Source of the DNA: Siderastrea radians
Lineage: Eukaryota; Cnidaria; Anthozoa; Scleractinia; Rhizangiidae
Assembly: GCA_964017195.1 (NCBI GenBank)
Contig: OZ024892.1
Location: 6,388,366-6,452,365, forward strand
DNA: 64,000 bases
Direction: 5' to 3'
Shown: piece by piece, positions 54,609 through 64,000 of the stretch
Layout: each line of letters opens with the position of its first letter
How positions within the stretch are numbered: position 1 is the first letter of the stretch
Made by a program: the position numbers and the translations under genes
The notes under the pieces: generated by a model
Seen by the model: only the letters and a program-made list of their open reading frames with translations
The model's database searches: none
Told to the model about the DNA's origin: nothing

Positions 54609-55309
54609 AACTTTATTTAAACACGGTATTTCCTTCAGGTATACATTTACATTGAAGTATAGAAAAAACTAACTTCCTAACTAATCTGAAAACTAAGATA
54701 AAAGAAACTAAAATAATAAAGATGAAAAGAAATGCCTGGAGAATAACCACCAAAAACTCCATCCTTTTTTACCAATGCATAACATTAATGTTGAACTGTG
54801 GCCTTTTATGTCGATAACTGGTTGCAAGAATGTTGAAAATAACCACCAACATAAGAAAAATGTGTTTGAAGGTATAACAAAATATATTAATCAGGATACA
54901 CTCTTCCTTTTAGTTAATGTTCACTGAGACTCGTTCTAGCTTTAATTGACTTCACAAAGGCCAAGAAAAGTAAGATTAAATTCTTGTTGTCTACTTTATT
55001 GTGCTGTAAAACAATAAAATCACTCTTCAGGACGGCTTGCAGACTAATCGGTTTGCTTGCAATGTTGCACAGTGAAGCAAAGCTTATGCAATTATGTTTT
55101 ACCAAAAGGGGGAACTGCTCCTACGTGGATCATTGGTTAACGCCACTTCACTTTTTCACCCTTAACGTAAGCTTTCTGAAAGTAGACAATAACGTAAGCC
55201 TTTGAGAAAACAAATTACAAGGATCTTTCCCCGCACCCTCTAAACCGGCAATGATGAAGTACAGAGACTGTGTCATTAAAGATGTGTTTATTGTTCATCG
55301 TGGTGTAAG

Positions 55310-55494
55310 TTAGGCAAGATGAACGTTTATTCGTTTGTCTCACCATGGAATCGCTTTGAGTTGTTGATCGCGACGTTTCGACTGCAATACTGCTAGTCTT
55401 CATCAGGCGAGTCGCAGTCGAAACGTCGCGATCAACAACTCATGATCAAAGCGATTCCATCGTGAGACAAACGAATAAACGTTCATCTTGCCTA
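55310..55494. repeat. Palindromic repeat around a CTGATGA...CGAAAC loop
   Basis: Arms of about 80 bp: GTTAGGCAAGATGAACG and CGTTCATCTTGCCTAC outside, GTTGTTGATCGCGACGTTTC and its inverse near the centre. The centre reads, on minus, CTGATGA, then GACT..AGTC, then GAAAC (55406-55375). Such words are common at ends of some retroelements. Class unknown. Confidence 0.7.
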
Positions 55495-55880
55495 CAGAGA
55501 CTGTATACGATATCCGAGATGATATCCGAGATGTGTTGGACTTCTGACAGCCAACAATGTTTGGGCAGTGGAGGGGGGTGGGGTGGGGGGAGTCACAGCC
55601 ATCTTGGATTGCCTAATGCAAAGACAACTGGAACGAGGTTGATTGATGTATTGATAAAAATTATGTTTAGTGTCCTAAACGTTCTGGTCACGATTGTAAT
55701 GTCATAATTAAAATGCCACTTGTACGAATACATTCTATCGACACCTACATTGACAATCAATTACATGTGACAGTTTTTGTGTTTTTCCCCCGTTTCTGAC
55801 CAGGTGGCACAGTATTTTTTCCCTAGACGATTTTGGTATTTCCTCAACAGACTCCGCCATTCTCACACCATTTGACCTGC

Positions 55881-56177
55881 TCACAACTTAGATTTCGAAC
55901 GTTTTGCTTTCTCTCGCTTCATAAGCATGCGCCGTAAAATTTTTCCACTGGCTGATTTTGGTATCTGCTCAACAAACTCTACCCCGCCCCTCAGCTTTTT
56001 CTGTGGTTGTACTTTCTTGGCCACGAATTCGATGATTTGTTCTGACATCACATTTCCACGACGGACCACGAAAGCCTTCGGCAACTCTCCGGCTTCAAGA
56101 TCGGGAACACCGATCACGGCTACGTCGTCGATGTTTGGGTGAGTAATCAATAAGGCTTCTAGTTCGACGGGAGGCAC
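55881..56177 (-). CDS. Gene C exon 7: C-terminal ANL subdomain with SKL terminus
   Basis: 98 residues beginning [20 protein letters not shown] after a TTTCCAG acceptor. It carries [11 protein letters not shown] and ends in SKL-TGA. It is the exon most similar to genes A and B. Confidence 0.93.
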   Translation of the reverse strand: MPPVELEALLITHPNIDDVAVIGVPDLEAGELPKAFVVRRGNVMSEQIIEFVAKKVQPQKKLRGGVEFVEQIPKSASGKILRRMLMKREKAKRSKSKL

Positions 56178-59100
56178 CTGGAAAGAAAGATAGAGCCGTC
56201 GAATGATAATTATCTTCAGATACCCATAGGCAGATCAGTAATCGGGAAGGGACAATGATTTCACTTGCAAAATCGCTTGTGGCGAGTTCGCTCATAAAAT
56301 CTTAACCTTGTCCCTATTTTCTACCACTGACAGACATGGGTCTCCAAGAATGAAAGAAAAGAGATAAATGTTTTTATAACTGACAGATAAGATATAACAG
56401 ACACGTTTTGTTGATCAATGAAACCCATGTTGAGTAGCACTCCCTTACAATGACGTTTACTCATGCTGTACAAGCCGTGGCAACAACGTTCAGGTGTATT
56501 GATATGAAATCCAGAAGGATGAAATAAAAATCAATATTTTGACACTCTTCTGTCGAGGAAAGTCATTCCTTAAAGTGATGTGGTATATTTTTTACTTGAT
56601 ACCTGAAATCCTTTGTATTTGATAAGCTCTTTTTGGCGACCGACAATGAAGAAATATTCATCTTCGTCGTAACGTACAATATCTCCAGTGTGAAGCCAGC
56701 CAGCGCTGTCAATTGTGCGCGCGGTGGCTTCTGGGTTGTCTAAGTAACCTGGAAAAGGCATAACCGGCAATTTGCATGAACAACGTCAACAAGTTTACAA
56801 ATTACAAAAAAGATAAAAAGAAAATAACTTCGGATATTTGTCTTCAATAGATTTTCTTTTCTTCGTTTGTTGTTTGTTTAATTGCTGAGTTCTTTTAGCT
56901 TGCGTGGAGGGAAACAAGGAATCGCAATTGCGATTGCCGAGAGCGTGGAGCGTCTCGCGCTTCTTTCCCCCTCTCGCTCCTTTTCTAGTGCCTGCCACGC
57001 AGGCTAGTTTTCTAGTATATGAAACGAATACTCCAAAATTTCAGCAATTTCAAGTCAGTATTGTCCAGTTTGGTAAGCAGAGCGGTCATAAAATATACAG
57101 AGTACAGAGGAAACAGTGTTCCATGTCATTCTTTGACTCCTTGGAAAGGTCTAGAGAAATCCCTTGTAAATGATTATCGTATCTGAAAGTGAAAAATAAC
57201 GGAAAATTTTAGGTTTCTTGTTTTTTTTTTTTTTTTTGGGTTTCTGAGAAACAATGCTTCATTTTCCGAATCAATGTACAGCATTCAAGTGAAAAACTCC
57301 GGCCACAACGATTTTAACTGATGAATGATGCACATAAAGAAGAAAATAGAAACCAGCGTCGCGTTGGCTGGGCGCTTTTTTCTCTCGACTATTTATGGTT
57401 GTTGGGAGACAGAACGACTGCTTATATATACTATCTTTATTTCTTCGTGTTTTCCTCTTCTTACTGACCTTTCATTACAATTGGCCCCCTTATGCACATT
57501 TCTCCCTCCTGGTTTGGTCCAAGAGATTTACCAGTATCAAGATCGATAACCTTAAAAAAAAATGGTCATAATGGAAAGTGATGTATGTAACGCTATACAG
57601 TGTCGGGGAACAGAAGACCTTTTCTTCTTGTCACTCTAATGGATTGAATGAATCAGGTGGTGCGCAACTACTGGCGTTTGGTTCCGCTTACCTTACATTC
57701 TAAGTTTGGCAGCAGAACCCCGATGGAGCCAGGCACAAATTTGCCATCAGGGGAGACGCTGTGAGATGCTCCACTCAGTTCTGTCATTCCATAACCTAGA
57801 AAAGTCAAAAAGTGTTTTTTTTATTTTATTTTAAGAGCAGTAACCATGACATGATGGCACAATCAAAGGCACCATGAGCACATTTCAGCCTAGTCCATAG
57901 ACATTCCCCGCTTGTGCAAGCCTGAACTCTAGATTGCGCAGTGACGTCACACTTCCCTGCTAACCCACTTTCATTCTAGTACCAGGCTTTGCACGCCAGG
58001 CTTCTTGCTCAGACCTAAGCTTCTCGCCTTGGATTTCCGTGGCATTTGGTGCAGGCGGTTGTTCTGCTTAATTATCGCTCAGCTATCACTTAGGAAAAAA
58101 CAATGATTACTTGTATTCTAACCTTGCATGACCTTTTCTACGCTGGGTATCTTCTTTGCAACAGCTCCTTCCAGTTCCCGAGAGAGAGGTGCGGCACCCG
58201 AGGTTATGAACTTGAGGCTTGATAAATCATATTTTTTCACTAGCGGATGCTTCGCCAAAAACAGCATCAACGGAGGGACTAGGGGAGCGCTTGTCACCTG
58301 TTCAAGAAAAAAAAGAAAACTTGAGTGAAATATAAGCAATGCTTTCTGACCGATCGGCTAGCGGGGGGGGGGGGAGGAGGGGGGAGAGGGGGGAGACTCG
58401 AGAGGTTTAGACTAGTCCCAAATACACCCCTTTCCACCACCACCCATTCCCATTTTTCGCCTTTTTCGTTTCGCTTGCTAAACCATTCCCGCGGGAAACG
58501 AGCGGCCCACGCACCTGTTCGCAGGTTACACTTGAGCCCACCTTTAACTGGACAGAGGCAGCCGACCAGGAAATTTTTCGGCTGAACCATACGTCAAAAA
58601 AGCCTTTTTCGTTCACGTAAACGTATCCCTTTGTAAACGGATGAAAAAGTTACTTTGGTCTCTTTACGCCATGTGTCGCAGAAGGCCCCCATTAAATCCC
58701 TCCAATGTTCCCTGTCTTGTTGGGGTTCTTCAGGGGTGTATACTGACCTCCACCACTACACAAGAAGACTCACCTTATAGTCTTGAATTGCTCGAAGAAA
58801 GGAGCGAGGCTCGAAGCGCGACAGCGCGACAATCTTGCTTCCAACATGAAGACGTCCCCCCATGATTATAGAGAGGCCATAGATGTGGTAGAACGGTAAT
58901 ACATTTACCACTGTTCCCATATCGTCAAGTGGTTTTTCATATCTAAACGCGACGCGTGTTTGTGCTATTAGATTATAATGTGTGAGCATAACGCCTTTGG
59001 AAACTCCTGTTGTCCCACTTGAGAACGGCAAAGCCACTACATCTTCCTTTGGGTCGATTTTCACATCTCCTGGGAAAGCTGTTCCGTCGTCGGACAAAAG

Positions 59101-61195
59101 AGAAGAAATTGACTCGCAATTTTTCGCTTGTCCAGTCACAAACACGGAATGAATTCCTTTCAACACGCCTGCGCTAAAAGCCTTTTTCGCCAGCGTGGAG
59201 GTGGTAACAAGATATTTTGCACCGGAGATTTTAAGGAAGTGAGAAAGGTCCTCGTTTGAGCACTGTGGGTTTAGAGTCGTGATCGTTCCGCCTAAGATGG
59301 CGGCGCCATGGAAAATTATCGGGTATTCTAAGATGTTTGGGAGGTACATAGCCATGACGTCACCCTTTTTAAAGCCTCTTTTAGCCAGGCCAGAACTGAA
59401 GCGGCGTGTTTTGTCTTTAAGCTGATGGAAGGAGAAATACCGCCCGGACGGAGCATCGATCTGTGACAGACAAACAGAAATGTGTTTTTGATTAGTTCAG
59501 TCATAGTGTTCCCGAATTCCTGAATCGTTATACCTTCCTGCCTTTGGTCTCTCTCCTCCCCAGAGGTTCGAAGGGGTTCTGGTACGGAAAGAATCCGCTG
59601 AAAAGTGAGTGCAGGCGTAAAATTAGGTGGAAGGTGTCGTCGTAGGTTCTTTCGGTCAGTTTCGCGCCTGTACTCACTTCGTGCCACCGAACTGTACAGC
59701 GCCGCAAATGATAGAACCTCTGTGGAGGAGAGAGACCCTTGGTGGAGCTCAGAATTTCTCCTCCGATATTTACACATTATTTTAGAGTCGTTTCTGCTTC
59801 GACTTCCCTTACTTCCTGGCATCTTACAAATGCTGTTTCACTTCCGGTTGCTGATTATTCCCCTGATTATTCAGGTTCCCTCCTCGGCTAAAACCCAAGC
59901 TGAATTTCATACCCTATAGTATGAGGGTTAAAGGGGTCTTCCCACTACAAACCCAGCTAATACTTCTTTTTTAAGTCCAAACAGAAATGTTGGGACACCC
60001 ATTTCGCAATCATACGTCACAATAAGTAGATAGCCTACAAAAGAAACGAAGAGATGCATGTAAAACAGGCCTGGGGGGGGGGGGTACTCCCTCATAATAT
60101 CTATACGGTTAGGGTCGTGATTTTGGGACTCCTAGTCTAAAACGGGGTATCCACATTTCATTAAGACGTTTTCTAGAACGGGGTGTAATATTGCAAACGC
60201 ACGAGAGCTTCAGGTTATCAGCAGCGATTTAAAATTATTTATAGGGAAATAAATAAATGGGTAATGAACTAGTGGGAAACATAACACAACTTGGCTTGCG
60301 TAGAAACAGTTGTATTTCGCAGGTATAAGTCGAACAAACAAAGAAATAACTTTTCTAAAACGGGGTTTTGAAATTTCATGAAATTTAGACTGAAATATCT
60401 AGAACGGGGTATTAAAAAATTGCCTATTTCTAAAACGGGCTATCACTTTGAACGCAAAATCTTTCTAAAACGGGGTATAATTTTGTAAGCCTGGACGGCA
60501 CACACCCACCCAAAACTAACTCAAGTACCCCCACCCCCCGGAAAACAAACCAGGCAATGCCGCGGGTTCATGAGTCACGCTATTTTCGTCAAATGCAAAT
60601 TGCATCCTCGAACTGCCCGTCTTTAAAAATCACCTTTTACAACGATATAAAAAAGAAATATGTACTAAGAACTAAGAAATAGTTTTGTGGTGAGTGGATA
60701 GTCATATTGGGGCAAGATGGACAAAAACTGGGGGGAATAAGTTGTTTTCTGATTTAATTGTTTTGTGTGGACGATGTCGAAGTATCTTGTGCAATTTACA
60801 TATAAAGAGCTATTGAGGGCGTTTATTCTCAGAAGCCGTATCTGCTCGGTTTATTGTGGGACCAGAAAATCGACACTTTGAGCATCAAAACATTACGGTT
60901 ACATTACGGTTCACAGGTTAGAAAAATCGTGAAAAATGTAGCGTGTATGTCGCGTGACCCTCAACGTAATCAACATTCGATCTGCTTCAATATGGATCGA
61001 TATACAGCAACTATGAAGCATAACACTGATCTAAAACAACTACGATGGAATTGTAAAGTGCAGTAGTACAAATAAATTGCTACTTACAATAGCTGGTCTG
61101 TCTCCATACTTGTCAAAGTACTGAAAAACGAACTCAGTCCAAGTTAAATTTTCGGGGATGTTGATATCAGGCCATTTACTTCGGATAATCGCCAT
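55881..61195 (-). CDS. Gene C: older paralogue, 4CL-like peroxisomal acyl-CoA synthetase
   Basis: Exons at 61088-61195, 58774-59460, 58123-58297, 57692-57795, 57469-57550, 56603-56748 and 55881-56177; total 1599 nt (532 aa). Intron positions and phases equal those of genes A and B. Key motifs are the P-loop [11 protein letters not shown] (the usual LP replaced by VS), [20 protein letters not shown] and GKILRR, ending KSKSKL, again a peroxisomal SKL. The start [17 protein letters not shown] resembles the gene A start. The N-terminal region has diverged strongly from A/B while the C-terminal exon stays close. Probably an active CoA ligase; substrate unknown. Confidence 0.93.
56178..58773 (-). 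other. Gene C introns 2-6
   Basis: The non-exonic parts are compact (145-850 bp) and hold only simple features: a T run at 57221-57238, a G run at 58361-58372 and G/A-rich sequence after it. No mobile element is recognised, in contrast with genes A and B. Confidence 0.6.
58774..59460 (-). CDS. Gene C exon 2: AMP-binding domain with P-loop
   Basis: 229 codons from [14 protein letters not shown] to IQDYK, one codon shorter than in A/B. It holds [19 protein letters not shown]. In the P-loop the Leu-Pro of many family members is Val-Ser; the Lys is kept. Confidence 0.92.
60071..60541. mobile_element. G/C-run-ended element with repeated CTAAAACGGGGT words
   Basis: A G run then TACTCCC at the left, and GTACCCCC then a C run at the right. 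Inside, T(C/A)TAxAACGGGGTAT occurs about six times. In gene C intron 1. The style matches 4490-5317 and 61364-61768. The remainder of the intron (59461-60070, 60542-61087) has nothing recognisable. Confidence 0.65.
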
Positions 61196-61363
61196 GTTAT
61201 GAAATAATGAACACGCTTGCACAAGTGTTCAGTGTTCACAAGTTGCTAGGTGACCACTGACTTAATTGTGAGTGTTACCTTTGAGTTAACGTCGCTTTGA
61301 AGTATGAAAGAGGTATGAAGCAAACGCAGCCAACGCAGCCAACGCAAGAACAATAGAAATGGC

Positions 61364-61768
61364 CCGGGGGGGGGCACTCAGCAGATTCTCGGGTAGGGAG
61401 GTGCGGCCCGGGTGTTTAAACCCTGACCCTGTTTAAGACAAAAATCTCTGATTTTGCTACCCTGTTTAAGACAGATTTCAGATTTTTTGTACCCTGTCTA
61501 AGACATTTAACTCAACATCATACCTCCTTACGGCTAGAATGGACTAGTCAGAGACTGTTTCCCGTTTCAATATGCTGAACATTGGCAAAATTTGGCTTTT
61601 TGTGAGGGTTCTGTAGTTAATGAATACATAAGGTCGTGTAACGATACCCCGTTTAAGACAAAAATTGATGAAATCGATACCCCGTTCAAGACAAAATCCT
61701 CTGAAAACCATACCCTATCGGGCCGCACGTCCCCGTTAAGGCCATATAGGGGAGTACCCCCCCCGGGC
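61364..61768. mobile_element. G/C-run-ended element with CCCxGTTTAAGACA words and 8-bp target duplication
   Basis: Flanked by GAAATGGC (61356-61363 and 61769-61776). The left end is a G run then CACTC, the right end GGAGTA then a C run. ACCCxGTxTAAGACA repeats about five times inside. It lies about 170 bp upstream of the gene C start codon. Confidence 0.85.
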
Positions 61769-61911
61769 GAAATGGCCACACAAGAATAGTGAATGCCTGA
61801 AAACTCTGGAGGGTAACGCAACGCTTTCTCGGTTACGTGACACTGAGAAACAACTAACGGGTGGAGTGTCATTTAGTTTACAGCTATTATGATAGGGAAA
61901 CTTTACAATTC

Positions 61912-62302
61912 CCGGCCTGACCAATCAATGAAATTGATAATAGATAACAATCGATGGCAATCGATAACAATTAATCGGTTGATATCGGAAATCGATGACC
62001 AATCAACGGCCAAAAAATTTGTGTTTTTGAAATGCGATCGATTGTTATCCATTGTCACCAATTGTGATCGATTATCATCGATTTCCATATTTTTTGGGAG
62101 GTCAAAAAGAAAATGCTTTCACAGAAGAAGAAATATGCTGGTATGAAATTACATAACAATAATTATTAATAATTTTTTATAATTACTAATATTTTTAATA
62201 ATTCATTTTTAATAATTATTAATAATTATCGATAACAATAATTGTTATCGATCGATCCATTGGATTTCCGATGATCGATTGCCATCGATTGGTCAGGCCG
62301 GG
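61912..62302. mobile_element. hAT-type MITE with CCGGCCTGACCAATC ends
   Basis: 391 bp, flanked by TACAATTC (61904-61911 and 62303-62310). Inverted ends CCGGCCTGACCAATC and GATTGGTCAGGCCGG. The interior is rich in ATCGAT and AATAATT words able to fold on themselves. Confidence 0.88.
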
Positions 62303-62310
62303 TACAATTC

Positions 62311-64000
62311 CATGACATCATGGCTCACTACCAGCCGGACGGACCACAGAGCTATCCATTCGATATCCACTGAAACAAGAGAGAAAACATCCTCAAGAGA
62401 AATTCTAGAGCGGAAACGTAAGTCACACATCAGGGGCAAATAACTATTTTTTCCTCGAACAAAAGAAACCCACTGCATGAGCTGGACTTCACTAGGTTGC
62501 TTTGCCGGGATCTAGACATGTCTGTTAAACACACCAAAGATCACCTTCCCATGGAAAAATGTCAGGCCAGTTACATGGGATATCAGAATTGCGATGCCGG
62601 GATTCTGTCTAACCATAGTCAAATTGTCCATGAATTTGTGTTCACAGACGCACTTTCTCGCAACTAAATTTCGTCTTAGAACTAAATGGATAACCTGTAA
62701 TCATAATTATATTTTTCTCTTTAGCACGTAGAAGTATTAATAGCCAGCCATTAAGCTACGTGAGTCGATCTCAAAAACAAAAAAATAATCCACCAAACTG
62801 CTAAGTCACAATAAATTAAACTGTTGGCCGGGTTAGCTTGGCTTACCCTGCAAACGCGATTACACGGAAAAGTTTCAACAGCGCAAGGCGAGATTCCGGT
62901 ATCGCTTTACTGAGATCCCGGCTACCCGGAATGAAATTTTGCCATGTGATAGGGAAGTTTGGATGTGCCGACCGGACCAGCCAACTGGCAAGTATGAATC
63001 CACCCCGAAATTAAAGTGCTTGGCGAATTCTCCTTATTACATCCATTTTTCTCTCGACAGCTTCTACATCAGGGCTAGAGCTGGGCTGGCTCGCGTTATG
63101 TTATACCGGTCTGAAACTGGCTCAACAAACCGAGCCATTCCAGCTGACCGAGCCAGCCCGGCTTATACTATCAGCCCTGACTGCATTACAAGTTTTAGGA
63201 CAACATTCAAAATGATCTCATGCTTAATAACCCCTCTTCATGGGGTCTACATTTTGCGTTGGTCTAGAGCCCATCGAGTGATAGCGAAGCTAGAAGTGTA
63301 ATACTGATAATAAGGCTGCATCTCCTTTTGAGGAAAAAACTCCCCAGTTCTGGGAAACTGAGGTATTTGTCTAGGCAGTAGCTCGTCAGGCCGATGGTTT
63401 CAATGTACTTTTTTTTATCTACGTGTTCTTTTATTATCAGTGTCACTGAAACTGATATCCGTGTCTACTCAGCTGATGCTGAACTGGGGTAAACATCACG
63501 TCTCCCAAGTACAAAGGTAGTGAACTGCGATTTGCCACATTTTTTGACGTGAAATGGTGAACGGTATGTTCTGATCTGCTAAGTACGCCGCGTAGTGTGA
63601 TTGTCTATAATTACTCATGAAACAATCACCGAGTTTTGAATTTGTCGTGAACAGTGATTTTGTAACCACAAAACAAGATGTCTAAAGTATCCGTGACACG
63701 TGGTATGGATCCTCCACCCCCTTCCCCCCCTTTGATTACTGACTGTAAATACTTGAGTGACTGATAAGTCCAATCCTAAAACTGTCGGTTCCGACCGTGA
63801 GAAGAGGAGACTTCTAAGGAAGGTAAAGGCGAAGTAAACAATATCACCGTCTTTTCTGCGGTATGGTGATCGAAACTCAATAAAACCTCTTAATTCTTTT
63901 ACCCTTTCATACTATAAAGCTCCTGATAGCAACTAAAGCCTTATGGATTTTATGGCATGGAAACTGATACGATAAAATAGAACAAATAGGACATTTGCAC
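62311..64000. other. Right-end intergenic region
   Basis: No gene or tRNA recognised. A hairpin at 63069-63181 (CAGGGCTAGAGCTGGGCTGGCTCG against CGAGCCAGCCCGGCTT then TCAGCCCTG) resembles the interior of the 51213-51711 element. Otherwise unremarkable AT-rich DNA. Confidence 0.5.

Overview
The window looks like nuclear DNA of an invertebrate animal, most likely an anthozoan cnidarian such as a stony coral. That is inference from intron-rich genes, a very dense load of short inverted-repeat transposons, an L1/Tx1-like LINE and Spondin_N-domain genes. No bacterial operon structure, rRNA or CRISPR array is visible. All host genes found are on the minus strand.

Genes. Three genes of the 4-coumarate:CoA ligase / luciferase-like acyl-CoA synthetase (ANL) family share one structure: seven coding exons with GT-AG junctions, the same intron phases, 531-532 residues, and a C-terminal SKL peroxisomal targeting signal. 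Gene A lies at 798-14783, gene B at 40382-50828 and gene C at 55881-61195. A and B differ at about 16 residues; C is an older paralogue. Between A and B is a three-exon gene (27373-39421) for a secreted protein with two Spondin_N domains and a GPI-anchor-like tail. Its middle exon carries a frameshift as assembled, but that exon is symmetric, so skipping it would leave one intact domain.

Layout. Bases 1-17585 and 39609-53640 are two copies of one segmental duplication holding genes A and B. Because the copies align throughout, each copy shows the empty site for elements that entered only the other. In A these are a 450-bp palindrome, a TTAA element, a TA-flanked MITE, a 1.8-kb block, a 5'-truncated LINE and three further MITEs. 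In B they are an element with a 93-codon ORF, MITEs with TTA, 8-bp or TTAA target duplications, and a 237-bp tandem duplication beside exon 4. The 17.6-39.4 kb interval holds an internally deleted hAT transposon nested in an older element, five tRNA-like repeat units (one inverted, four in tandem), a 1.26-kb TTAA element, and the spondin gene. A full-length LINE with both ORFs open sits in spondin intron 2. From 53.6 kb on come repeats, gene C, and a tail with MITEs and no recognisable gene.

The three ANL genes probably activate carboxylic acids to CoA thioesters in peroxisomes; their substrates cannot be read from sequence. The spondin gene encodes an extracellular, probably membrane-tethered protein with no evident functional link to them beyond co-location. 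The clearest signal is evolutionary: a young gene duplication whose two copies have been bombarded independently by many mobile-element families.
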